Shown: in pieces, positions 1 through 6,355 of the stretch | Layout: each line of letters begins with the position of its first letter | Numbering within the stretch: position 1 is the first letter of the stretch | The notes under the pieces: generated by a model | What the model saw: the letters and a program-made list of their open reading frames with translations, nothing else | Told to the model about the DNA's origin: nothing | Database searches by the model: none | Origin: Clostridia bacterium | GTDB lineage: Bacteria; Bacillota_A; Clostridia; Christensenellales; Borkfalkiaceae | Direction of reading: 5' to 3' | DNA length: 6,982 nt | Assembly (NCBI GenBank): GCA_017462505.1 | Contig: JAFTQY010000021.1 | Location: 1 to 6,982, forward strand | Made by a program: the position numbers and the translations under genes

Positions 1-1
1 C

Positions 2-535
2 CGCGTGTCGCTCGTAACCAAAGCGAACGTTATCAAGACGACGGACGGCAATTTCTGGGAAGATTGCCACAAGGTAGGCGATTTGTATCCCGATATTATC
101 ACGGACGAATGGTACGCGGATATCATGACGGCAAAGCTCGTGGATAAAAAGCGCCGCCGCGATTTCAAGGTGTTGCTTTTGCCTAACCTTTATGGGGATA
201 TTATCTCGGACGAGGCGGCGGACTTCCAAGGCGGCGTCGGTACGGCGGGCTGTGCGAATATCGGTAAAAAGTACGCCATGTTCGAGGCGATCCACGGTAG
301 CGCGCCCCGCATGATCACCGAGGGCAGAGGACAGTATGCAGACCCTTGCTCCATGCTCCGCGCTTGCGTAATGCTCCTGTCCCATATCGGCTTGCAGGAT
401 CGTGCGGATAAGCTCGAACGGGCGCTGGATATCTGTTCGTTTGAAGAGAAAAAGTACGTGATCACGGGCAGAGATACGGGCGCGACCTGTCAGCAGTTCG
501 GCGATTACGTCATGGAAACGCTCACGAGCCTGTAA
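2..535 (+). CDS. Isocitrate/isopropylmalate dehydrogenase family protein, C-terminal part (5' end outside window)
   Basis: This is an oxidative decarboxylase of the beta-decarboxylating dehydrogenase family, a cytosolic enzyme using NAD(P)+ and Mg2+ or Mn2+. The frame is open from the window edge, so the N-terminal half is missing; about 177 residues remain. Numbering from the GTG at 5, TKAN with K6 and N8 followed by TDG looks like isocitrate dehydrogenase (HKANIMK-TDG) rather than LeuB. PNLYGDIISDE (60-70) supplies the metal-binding aspartates D65 and D69. HGSAP (97-101) is the coenzyme loop, and GRDTGAT (155-161) resembles the C-terminal TRDLGGT motif of NAD-type enzymes. The residue after HGSAP is R102, where NAD enzymes usually have Asp and E. 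coli NADP-IDH has Lys344, so coenzyme choice is unclear. Family assignment is firm. Isocitrate as substrate is likely; homoisocitrate or another 2-hydroxyacid is not excluded. A terminator follows. Confidence 0.88.
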   Translation, partial: RVSLVTKANVIKTTDGNFWEDCHKVGDLYPDIITDEWYADIMTAKLVDKKRRRDFKVLLLPNLYGDIISDEAADFQGGVGTAGCANIGKKYAMFEAIHGSAPRMITEGRGQYADPCSMLRACVMLLSHIGLQDRADKLERALDICSFEEKKYVITGRDTGATCQQFGDYVMETLTSL

Positions 536-562
536 GACGGATTTACAATCTAAAAATCGACG

Positions 563-599
563 AAAACTCCCTCAAAAAACGGGGGAGTTTTTCCTTTTT
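563..599 (+). terminator. Rho-independent terminator of the dehydrogenase gene
   Basis: The arms AAAACTCCC (563-571) and GGGAGTTTT (583-591) pair perfectly over 9 bp around an A-rich 11-nt loop. A T-rich tail (588-599, broken by CC) follows. It lies 28 bp after the stop codon and just before the next promoter, so it separates the two transcription units. Confidence 0.9.
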
Positions 600-604
600 G
601 CCCG

Positions 605-633
605 TTGACAATTTGTTAAAGGCGTGATATAAT
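605..633 (+). promoter_or_regulatory. Sigma-A (sigma-70 type) promoter of the pgcA-dipeptidase unit
   Basis: The -35 box TTGACA (605-610) and -10 box TATAAT (628-633) both match consensus and are separated by exactly 17 bp. TG at 625-626 gives an extended -10 (TGATATAAT). Transcription should begin near 640, leaving a leader of about 20 nt before the ATG at 662. No operator-like repeat is obvious around it, so strong constitutive expression is the simplest reading. Confidence 0.92.
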
Positions 634-651
634 GAATATAATAACCGATAT

Positions 652-656
652 GGAGG
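652..656 (+). promoter_or_regulatory. Ribosome binding site deciding the pgcA start
   Basis: GGAGG (652-656) lies 5 nt before the ATG at 662. The upstream in-frame ATG at 632 overlaps the -10 box and would not be transcribed. The in-frame ATG at 650 overlaps this site itself. Confidence 0.85.
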
Positions 657-661
657 GTTTT

Positions 662-2377
662 ATGGATTACAACAAAAACTACCGCGAATGGCTTGGCAGT
701 CCGCATTTGAACGAAGAGGGCAGGGCGGAGTTGACCGCGATTGCCGATAACGAAAAGGATATCGAATATCGCTTTGGCGGCGAACTGGAATTCGGTACGG
801 CGGGTATGCGCGGCGTGATCGGCTACGGTATGAATATGATGAACGTGTACACGGTAAAACGCGCTACGCAAGGGCTTGCCGAATGGGTAAAGAGCCTTGG
901 TGGGGCGGCGATGGAGCGCGGTGTGGTCGTTTCCTACGATACGCGCAGAAAATCGGAAGAATTTGCTAAGGCGACGGCGGCGGTTTTGGCGAAAAACGGT
1001 ATCAAGGCGTATCTTTTCGACGACGTACACCCCGTGCCCATGCTCTCGTATGCGGTGCGTTATCTCAAAACGATCGCGGGCGTTATGATCACGGCAAGCC
1101 ACAACCCCAAGGAATACAACGGGTATAAGGTTTACGGCGAGGACGGGGCGCAAATGTCCCCCGAGGACACGGCGATCGTCGTGGATTATATCAATAAGAC
1201 GGACTATCTGTCCGTACAGGGCGACGAAAACAGTCCGCTGATTTTCCCCGTGCCCGCAAAATTAGACGACGATTATATCGAAGAACTTTCTAAGCTTACG
1301 CTGTCGAAAGAGGCGGTGGAAAAGTGCGGCGCAAATTTGAAACTCGTCTATACCCCCGTGCACGGCAGCGGCTACAAGCCCGTCACGGCAATTTTGAAAA
1401 AGCTGGGTATCAATACCACGGTCGTGGAAGAACAGACCACGAAAGACACCGAATTTTCCACGGTAAAAGTGCCCAACCCCGAGTTTAAAGAAACCCTTTC
1501 CATGGGTATCGAGCTTGCCAACAAGATCAACGCGGACGTAGTCTTTGGTACAGACCCCGACTCCGACCGTCTTGGCGTTGCGCTTAAAAACGAACAGGGC
1601 GATTTCGTTGCCCTTTCGGGCAACCAAGTGGGTATTTTACTGCTTGATTATATTTTGACGCGTCTTGCGGAAGATAACGCCATGCCGAAAAACGCGGCGG
1701 TGGTCAAATCGTTCGTTACGACGGGTATGGCAAAGGCGCTTTGCGACGATCACGGCGTGACCTTGTACGAAACGCCCGTCGGGTTTAAATTTATCGGCGA
1801 AAAGATCAAGCAATGGGAACGCGACAACAAGCACACCTACATTTTCGGTTTTGAAGAATCCTGCGGTTATCTCCGCGGTACGCACGCAAGGGATAAGGAC
1901 GCGGTCGTAGCGTCGATGCTCTGCGCGGAAATGGTTTGCTATTATACGTATATCGGCAAAACGGTGTTTGCGCGCTTGCAGGAAATTTACACAAAATACG
2001 GGTACGTGCTCGATTTAAATATTTCCGTGCAGTATTCGGGCTTGAACGCCATGAAAGAAATGAATGCGGTCGTAGACGGTCTGAAAACGCTGAAAGTGGA
2101 CGAGTTTGCGGGCTTGAAAGTGGACGCAGTACGCGATTACAGCGCGGCGAAACGCACGGCGGCGGACGGCACGGTCAGCGAAATGGATATTCCCAAATGT
2201 AACTGCGTGTATTATGAGCTTAGCGGTGGTTCGTTCATCTGCGTACGCCCCAGCGGCACAGAGCCGAAACTCAAAATTTACTATTCGATCAAGGCGAAAG
2301 ACGAGCAGGCGGCAAAGGCAAAGCTGGAAGAACTGAAAGTCGCGGTGGCGGCTTTGCTTGAAAAGGCAAAAAACTAA
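662..2377 (+). CDS. pgcA: Alpha-phosphohexomutase, phosphoglucomutase (PgcA-like)
   Basis: This cytosolic enzyme interconverts glucose 6-phosphate and glucose 1-phosphate through a phosphoserine intermediate, feeding UDP-glucose, glycogen and envelope sugar synthesis. The protein has 571 residues, close to Bacillus PgcA. All four superfamily signatures are present in order: EFGTAGMRG (43-51) near the N terminus; the catalytic loop TASHNP with Ser146; the metal loop GTDPDSDR (296-303) with D298, D300 and D302; the sugar-specificity loop GFEESCGY (396-403); and the phosphate-binding loop RPSGTE (529-534). The GxEES form is that of PgcA-type enzymes; it is not a GlmM-length protein. The ATG at 662 is chosen because it has a good ribosome binding site and lies downstream of the predicted transcription start. 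It shares a transcript with the dipeptidase gene 12 bp downstream. Some phosphomannomutases share these motifs, so relaxed sugar specificity is possible. Confidence 0.93.
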   Translation: MDYNKNYREWLGSPHLNEEGRAELTAIADNEKDIEYRFGGELEFGTAGMRGVIGYGMNMMNVYTVKRATQGLAEWVKSLGGAAMERGVVVSYDTRRKSEEFAKATAAVLAKNGIKAYLFDDVHPVPMLSYAVRYLKTIAGVMITASHNPKEYNGYKVYGEDGAQMSPEDTAIVVDYINKTDYLSVQGDENSPLIFPVPAKLDDDYIEELSKLTLSKEAVEKCGANLKLVYTPVHGSGYKPVTAILKKLGINTTVVEEQTTKDTEFSTVKVPNPEFKETLSMGIELANKINADVVFGTDPDSDRLGVALKNEQGDFVALSGNQVGILLLDYILTRLAEDNAMPKNAAVVKSFVTTGMAKALCDDHGVTLYETPVGFKFIGEKIKQWERDNKHTYIFGFEESCGYLRGTHARDKDAVVASMLCAEMVCYYTYIGKTVFARLQEIYTKYGYVLDLNISVQYSGLNAMKEMNAVVDGLKTLKVDEFAGLKVDAVRDYSAAKRTAADGTVSEMDIPKCNCVYYELSGGSFICVRPSGTEPKLKIYYSIKAKDEQAAKAKLEELKVAVAALLEKAKN

Positions 2378-2389
2378 AAGGCGAACGGC

Positions 2390-3364
2390 ATGATTTTCGA
2401 TTTACATTGCGATACGCTTTGGAAAATATACAACACAAAGGACGAGGCTTTGCAAAAAGGCTCGTCCTTACAAATTGACGAAGAAAAATTGACGGCGGCA
2501 GGATATTTTGCGCAATGCTTTGCTATGTACGTGCCCGCGGATACGCCCACGCCAAACGCGGTTTTGGACGGTATGATCGACCGCTATTATCAAGAAATAG
2601 CAAGCTGTAAAAATCTGCGCCCCGTGTATTGCTTTGATGATTTTGCGCGGAATAAATCGGCGGGGAAAATCTCGGCGGTTTTGACGATGGAGGACGCTTG
2701 CCCGCTCTGCGGGGATTTGAAAAATCTGCAAAAGGCGCATGAAAAAAGCGTTAAAATGATCGTTTTGACGTGGAATTTTCCCAACGAAGTCGGCTACCCG
2801 AATTATCGCGATTTTGTTCGGGGCGAAAAGCCCGACATGTTCACGCCCGAAACGGAGCGCGGCTTGACCGATTTTGGGTTCTCGCTCGTGGAAGAGATGA
2901 ACAGGCTGGGTATGGTGGTGGACGTGTCGCACTTGTCGGATAAGGGCTTTTACGACGTGCTTTCCGTTACGAAAAAGCCGATCATGGCAAGCCATTCCAA
3001 CGCGCGCGGCGTGTGCCGTAACGTGCGTAATTTATCGGATGATATGCTGAAAAAGCTTGCGGAAAACGGCGGGGTGACGGGGATCAATTACGCCGCGGGA
3101 TTTTTGTGCGAAAACGAGCAAAAAGGCAGGCAAACGATCGCTTACGCTGTGGAACATATCCGATATGTCCGTGACAAAATCGGTATAGAACATATCGCGC
3201 TTGGCAGCGATTTTGACGGCATACAAAGGGATATCGAGCTTTGCGATTGTTCTCAAACGCCGCTGTTGTTACATGCGTTGGAAAAGAGCGGTTTTACGAC
3301 GGACGAGATAGAAAAACTCGCCTACAAAAACGCCTTGCGCGTGTTCAAAGAGAGTATGAGGTAA
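2390..3364 (+). CDS. Dipeptidase, peptidase family M19 (membrane/renal dipeptidase family)
   Basis: This is a zinc dipeptidase of the amidohydrolase-fold M19 family, which hydrolyses dipeptides, often with a D-residue at the C-terminal side. The 324 residues carry the whole active site as judged against renal dipeptidase: HCD near the N terminus (H6, D8), bridging Glu101 in TMEDA, His181 in VDVSHLS, His202 in ASHSNAR, Arg213 in the following RN segment, and Asp274 in GSDFDG. No signal peptide or membrane segment is seen, so the enzyme is probably cytosolic, as in many Bacillota. The start at 2390 opens directly on the conserved MIFDLHCDT. Its ribosome binding site is weak (AAGG at about 2378-2381) and 12 bp separate it from the pgcA stop, suggesting translation helped by the upstream gene. 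A terminator follows at once. Possible roles are peptide nutrition or recycling of wall peptides; the substrate cannot be told from sequence. Confidence 0.93.
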   Translation: MIFDLHCDTLWKIYNTKDEALQKGSSLQIDEEKLTAAGYFAQCFAMYVPADTPTPNAVLDGMIDRYYQEIASCKNLRPVYCFDDFARNKSAGKISAVLTMEDACPLCGDLKNLQKAHEKSVKMIVLTWNFPNEVGYPNYRDFVRGEKPDMFTPETERGLTDFGFSLVEEMNRLGMVVDVSHLSDKGFYDVLSVTKKPIMASHSNARGVCRNVRNLSDDMLKKLAENGGVTGINYAAGFLCENEQKGRQTIAYAVEHIRYVRDKIGIEHIALGSDFDGIQRDIELCDCSQTPLLLHALEKSGFTTDEIEKLAYKNALRVFKESMR

Positions 3365-3365
3365 C

Positions 3366-3392
3366 AAAGAGCGGTATGATCCCGCTCTTTTT
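3366..3392 (+). terminator. Rho-independent terminator after the dipeptidase gene
   Basis: AAAGAGCGG (3366-3374) pairs perfectly with CCGCTCTTT (3382-3390) around a 7-nt loop. The T-run 3388-3392 is partly in the stem. It begins directly after the stop codon and ends the pgcA-dipeptidase unit. Confidence 0.9.
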
Positions 3393-3400
3393 GCATGTTA

Positions 3401-3422
3401 AAAACTTTCGCGGTAAAGTTTT
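3401..3422. repeat. Second small inverted repeat after the terminator
   Basis: AAAACTTT (3401-3408) and AAAGTTTT (3415-3422) form an 8-bp AT-rich stem with loop CGCGGT. Its T-run lies in the stem and is not followed by more T, so it is a weak terminator at best. It could be a backup terminator or a chance palindrome. Confidence 0.4.
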
Positions 3423-3451
3423 ATGAAAGAATACCACAGAATTATGAAAGA
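3421..3451 (+). repeat. Pair of 10-bp direct repeats upstream of the ROK gene promoter
   Basis: TTATGAAAGA occurs at 3421-3430 and again, identical, at 3442-3451. The start-to-start distance is 21 bp, about two helical turns. The second copy ends 7 bp before the -35 box. The placement fits a regulator binding site upstream of the promoter, but the regulator is unknown and chance is possible in AT-rich DNA. Confidence 0.5.
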
Positions 3452-3458
3452 TTTTCTA

Positions 3459-3487
3459 TTGCTTTTCGGTTATTATACTTGTATAAT
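3459..3487 (+). promoter_or_regulatory. Sigma-A promoter of the ROK-nagA unit
   Basis: The -35 box TTGCTT (3459-3464) and the perfect -10 box TATAAT (3482-3487) are separated by 17 bp. The start of transcription should fall near 3494, giving a leader of about 29 nt that contains the ribosome binding site AGGAG (3511-3515). The weaker -35 box, next to direct repeats, suggests a regulated promoter. Confidence 0.82.
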
Positions 3488-3522
3488 AACTTCGTGGTAA
3501 TAAAATCAAGAGGAGATATATT

Positions 3523-4902
3523 ATGAGATTACCTGTATTAGACAAAAACTTTTATCCTATGATCAAGGCTCTTAACGACTTCGACAAAGAAGTGCAGAAG
3601 AGCGGCAACCCCGTGGAAGTTACCATTGTGGTAGAACGTAGCGGCGGTTATAACTACGTGTATAAATACAATGCGCTCGCGGACGGTGTAAACGACGCGC
3701 TCAATTTCCGCGTTGCAGAACGTATTGCAAAGACGATTCTTTGGGTTGTCGGCGGTTTCAAAATTTACGTTTCGGGCAGCAAATCTATTTACGAATACTT
3801 GAAAAAGGCTTACACGGCAGACGGCTTGCGCGCGTTCGACTTTGATTTCATGAGCGGCGTTTACGAAAAGCCTTTCGAGGTGGTTTGGCTGGAAAACAAC
3901 GAAATTCCCGAACAGAAAAACGCGTCCATTCGCGTAGGCGGGTATTTGGACGGCTGCCGTATCGGTTTCGACGCGGGCGGCTCGGACAGAAAGGTGAGCG
4001 CGGTGATCAATGGCGAAGTTGTGTACAGCGAAGAAGTCGTTTGGAATCCGAAGGTTACGGAAGACCCCACCTATCATTATAACGAAATTTTGACGGCTAT
4101 GAAAACGGCGGCGTCCAAGATGCCCACGGTCGACGCGATCGGCGTTTCGTCGGCGGGCGTGTACGTAGACAACAAGATCATGGTTGCGTCCTTGTTTATT
4201 AAGGTGGACAAGTCCAAGCACAGCGATTACGTGAAGAACATGTATATCAACGTAGCGAAAGAAATGAGCAAAGAGCTCGGCAAGGAAATTCCTTTGGAAG
4301 TTGCTAACGACGGCGACGTTACGGCGCTTGCAGGGGCGATTGATTTGGACGACAACGGCGTGCTCGGTATCGCAATGGGTACGAGCGAGGCTGTCGGTTA
4401 TATCAACGTAAACGGCGGTATCAACGGTTGGCTTTCCGAGCTTGCGTTTGCGCCCGTAGATTTCAACGAAGGCGCTATGCAGGACGAATGGAGCGGCGAC
4501 TTTGGCGTTGGCTGTAAATATTTCTCGCAAGACGCGGTTATCAAGCTGGCAGAGGCAGGCGGTTTTGTGTTCGAGGCAGGTCTTACGCCCGCGCAAAAAC
4601 TCAAAGTTATCCAAGCGCTCATGGAAAAGGGCGACGCGCTTGCACAGCAGATCTACGAAGATATCGGCGTATACCTTGCGCACACGATCCCGTTCTACGC
4701 AAAATTCTACGATATTAAACATATGTTGCTCTTAGGTCGTGTTATGGGCGGCAAAGGCGGCGACGTTATCCTTGCAACCTGCAAAGAAACGTTGGCGGCG
4801 GAATACCCCGAATTCGCAGGTCTTGACATCGGTTTGCCTGATGAAAACAACCGCCGCGTAGGGCAGAGTATTGCCGCTGCAAGCTTGCCCGCAAGCAAAT
4901 AA
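3523..4902 (+). CDS. ROK-family sugar-kinase-like protein with an unassigned N-terminal region
   Basis: The C-terminal two-thirds (about 145-459) reads as a ROK-family kinase, the family of bacterial glucokinases and N-acetylhexosamine kinases. GFDAGGSDRK (148-157) matches the first phosphate loop (usual form DIGGT), VSSAGV (208-213) the second conserved strand, AND (261-263) the catalytic Asp region with D263, and MGTSEAVG (285-292) the second phosphate loop. Glu306 fits the sugar-binding Glu of the GE-GH motif. The usual zinc-site His is replaced (F309) and the CxCG-type cysteine cluster is absent. Residues 1-145 are an alpha/beta-looking extension with no helix-turn-helix I can recognise, making the protein far longer than the usual 300 or so. 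The start has AGGAG 7 nt upstream. nagA downstream suggests a GlcNAc or ManNAc kinase; glucokinase or a non-catalytic sensor are alternatives. Family fairly sure, substrate unproven. Confidence 0.75.
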   Translation: MRLPVLDKNFYPMIKALNDFDKEVQKSGNPVEVTIVVERSGGYNYVYKYNALADGVNDALNFRVAERIAKTILWVVGGFKIYVSGSKSIYEYLKKAYTADGLRAFDFDFMSGVYEKPFEVVWLENNEIPEQKNASIRVGGYLDGCRIGFDAGGSDRKVSAVINGEVVYSEEVVWNPKVTEDPTYHYNEILTAMKTAASKMPTVDAIGVSSAGVYVDNKIMVASLFIKVDKSKHSDYVKNMYINVAKEMSKELGKEIPLEVANDGDVTALAGAIDLDDNGVLGIAMGTSEAVGYINVNGGINGWLSELAFAPVDFNEGAMQDEWSGDFGVGCKYFSQDAVIKLAEAGGFVFEAGLTPAQKLKVIQALMEKGDALAQQIYEDIGVYLAHTIPFYAKFYDIKHMLLLGRVMGGKGGDVILATCKETLAAEYPEFAGLDIGLPDENNRRVGQSIAAASLPASK

Positions 4903-4905
4903 AAA

Positions 4906-5030
4906 TCAAGGGTCAAGGGACGTTATCCCTTGCGGGAGGTTGAGGGCAGAGCCCTCGCACCGTTAAGCCCCACAAAAGCAAGCTTTGCTTGCGTTACACG
5001 CCGAAAGGCGTTAATGCGGCACACGCCGCA
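4906..5030 (+). repeat. Array of five short hairpins in the ROK-nagA gap
   Basis: A tandem TCAAGGG pair (4906-4919) leads into five closely spaced perfect stems. A: CAAGGGA/TCCCTTG (4914-4932, 5-nt loop). B: GAGGGC/GCCCTC (4942-4956, loop AGA). C: GCAAGC/GCTTGC (4978-4992, loop TTT). D: ACGCC/GGCGT (4998-5011, loop GAAA). E: TGCGGC/GCCGCA (5015-5030, loop ACAC), which abuts the nagA ribosome binding site. None is followed by a T-run, so they do not look like terminators. ACACGCCG occurs twice (4996-5003, 5021-5028), so GGCGT at 5007-5011 could pair on either side. The gap may protect or regulate the mRNA, or be a genome-wide intergenic repeat. Confidence 0.75.
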
Positions 5031-5035
5031 AGGAG
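5030..5035 (+). promoter_or_regulatory. Ribosome binding site deciding the nagA start
   Basis: AAGGAG (5030-5035) lies 8 nt before the ATG at 5044. Its first base is also the last base of hairpin E, so folding of that hairpin could affect access. No other start in the frame has a comparable site. Confidence 0.88.
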
Positions 5036-5043
5036 AATTACCT

Positions 5044-6192
5044 ATGAAAACTTTTAAAAATGCAACCGTATACGTTGCGGGCGAAGGCGTAAAAAAATGC
5101 AACCTTTCGTTCGGCGAAAACATTGAAAAAATTTCCCGTTGCGCGGATAAAAATGCGGAAGTGATCGAACTTCCCGAGGGCGCGATCGTATTGCCCGGGT
5201 TTGTCGATCAGCATATCCACGGCGCAGGCGGTTCGGACGGCATGGACGGAACGGTGGAAGATATCGCCATCATAGCGAAAACGATCGCGGCAGAGGGCAC
5301 GACCTCTTTCCTTGTAACCACCATGACCCAAAGTCCCGAAAATATCACCAAAGCGCTTTCCGCGGTAAAGACCTATCGTGAAACGGACAAGGGCGACGGC
5401 GCGCGCGTAGTGGGCGTGCACCTCGAAGGTCCGTTCATCGCGGCGGCGCATAAAGGCGCACAGCCTTTGGAATACGTAAAAGCGCCCGATATCGAAACGT
5501 TCGATAAATACAACGCGGCAAGCGGCAACTCGATCCGTATCGTGACCCTTGCTCCCGAAGTGGACGGCGCGGCAGAATTTATCAAGCATTTGACGGCGCA
5601 AGGTATCGTATCGTCCATCGGTCATACGGGCGCGAAATACCCCGATATCGCTAAGGCGGTGGAGCTGGGCGCAAGCAACGTTACGCATACGTACAACGCG
5701 CAAACGGCTTTGCATCACCGCGAAATCGGCACGGTCGGCAGCGCGATGCTGATTGACGAGCTGAACTGCGAAATGATCGCGGATACCATTCACGTTTCCG
5801 TGCCTGCGATGCGTTTGCTTGTGAAGAACAAACCCGCGGACAAATTGACGCTGATCACGGACGCTATGCGCGCAAAGGGTATTCCCGACGGTGTTAGCGA
5901 GCTTGGCGGTCAGACGGTGTACGTAAAGAACGGCGAGGCGCGTCTTGCGGACGGTACGTTGGCAGGTAGCGTTTTGCGCATGAACAGAGCGGTACAAAAC
6001 ATGGTGGAAAAGGTGGGCGTACCTTTCACGCAGGCGGTGGATTGCGCTACGATCAACCCCGCAAAGAATTTGGGTATCGACAACGAAGTTGGCAGTATTG
6101 CCGTAGGCAAGCGCGCGGACTTCACGGTGATCAACGCAAATTACGACGTTTTGATGACGGTACGCGGCGGCGAAGTGATCTACAAAGCGTAA
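5044..6192 (+). CDS. nagA: N-acetylglucosamine-6-phosphate deacetylase
   Basis: NagA removes acetate from GlcNAc-6-phosphate to give glucosamine-6-phosphate in the cytosol, the committed step of GlcNAc catabolism and amino-sugar recycling. The 382-residue length is typical. The metal site is complete: HIH (H57, H59) after the first strand, E128 in HLEGPF, H194 in SIGHTG and H215 in THTYNA. The catalytic Asp is D273 in LITDAM and H250 sits at the substrate-binding ADxIH position. LHHREIG (223-229) is the usual NagA segment. Keeping both HxH histidines resembles the two-metal Bacillus-type enzyme rather than the E. coli one. The frame stays open upstream to 4903, but that stretch is the hairpin array, so the ATG at 5044 with AAGGAG is taken. 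It is probably co-transcribed with the ROK gene. No nagB is in the window. Confidence 0.95.
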   Translation: MKTFKNATVYVAGEGVKKCNLSFGENIEKISRCADKNAEVIELPEGAIVLPGFVDQHIHGAGGSDGMDGTVEDIAIIAKTIAAEGTTSFLVTTMTQSPENITKALSAVKTYRETDKGDGARVVGVHLEGPFIAAAHKGAQPLEYVKAPDIETFDKYNAASGNSIRIVTLAPEVDGAAEFIKHLTAQGIVSSIGHTGAKYPDIAKAVELGASNVTHTYNAQTALHHREIGTVGSAMLIDELNCEMIADTIHVSVPAMRLLVKNKPADKLTLITDAMRAKGIPDGVSELGGQTVYVKNGEARLADGTLAGSVLRMNRAVQNMVEKVGVPFTQAVDCATINPAKNLGIDNEVGSIAVGKRADFTVINANYDVLMTVRGGEVIYKA

Positions 6193-6225
6193 AAGCATAA
6201 AATTAACTACACAATATTTCCTCTT

Positions 6226-6263
6226 AAAAAGGGCTCGGACGGCAACGTTCGGGTTCTTTTTTT
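6226..6263 (+). terminator. Strong Rho-independent terminator after nagA
   Basis: A 16-bp stem runs from 6226-6241 to 6246-6261, with an A-T base, several G-T pairs in the middle, and a GCAA tetraloop (6242-6245). The seven-T run 6257-6263 completes it. It lies 33 bp past the nagA stop and closes the ROK-nagA unit. Confidence 0.92.
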
Positions 6264-6281
6264 GCATAGCTTTTCCACAAA

Positions 6282-6299
6282 AAACATATTTATATGTTT
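6282..6299. repeat. 18-bp AT-rich palindrome between nagA and murB
   Basis: AAACATAT (6282-6289) and ATATGTTT (6292-6299) are perfect 8-bp inverted arms around TT. It sits past the terminator and about 75 bp upstream of the murB -10 box, so it is a possible regulator site. It is followed by TAAAATTTT twice (6305-6313, 6320-6328), which may only reflect AT-richness. Confidence 0.5.
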
Positions 6300-6340
6300 G
6301 AGAGTAAAATTTTCTTGGCTAAAATTTTTGTTTTGACCGA

Positions 6341-6355
6341 TTGAAATACTTTCAA
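6341..6355. repeat. 15-bp palindrome over the murB -35 region
   Basis: TTGAAA (6341-6346) and TTTCAA (6350-6355) are perfect inverted arms around TAC. The right arm overlaps the best -35 candidate for murB, the classic place for a repressor site. The regulator is unknown. Confidence 0.5.

Noticed and set aside
632..661. ATG at 632 as the pgcA start
   Set aside because: It overlaps the -10 box of a consensus promoter and would precede the transcription start; the ATG at 662 has its own ribosome site.
3446..3459. Catabolite-repression (cre-like) site near the ROK promoter
   Set aside because: The sequence starts like a cre (TGAAA) but lacks the central CG and the matching right half.
3538..4722. 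Long antisense reading frame (394 codons) opposite the ROK gene
   Set aside because: It mirrors the codon bias of the sense gene, has no recognisable motif, and its + strand partner has promoter, ribosome site and family motifs.
4914..4992. Hairpins A to C as a terminator between the ROK gene and nagA
   Set aside because: No T-run follows any of the stems, and no new promoter was seen before nagA.
4930..5043. TTG start at 4930 adding 38 residues to NagA
   Set aside because: The extension is the translated hairpin array with no family similarity, and the ATG at 5044 has AAGGAG at ideal spacing and gives the normal NagA length.
5038..6267. Long antisense reading frame (409 codons) opposite nagA
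   Set aside because: nagA on the + strand is certain. The antisense protein is rich in Arg and His without family features, and it runs through the nagA terminator.
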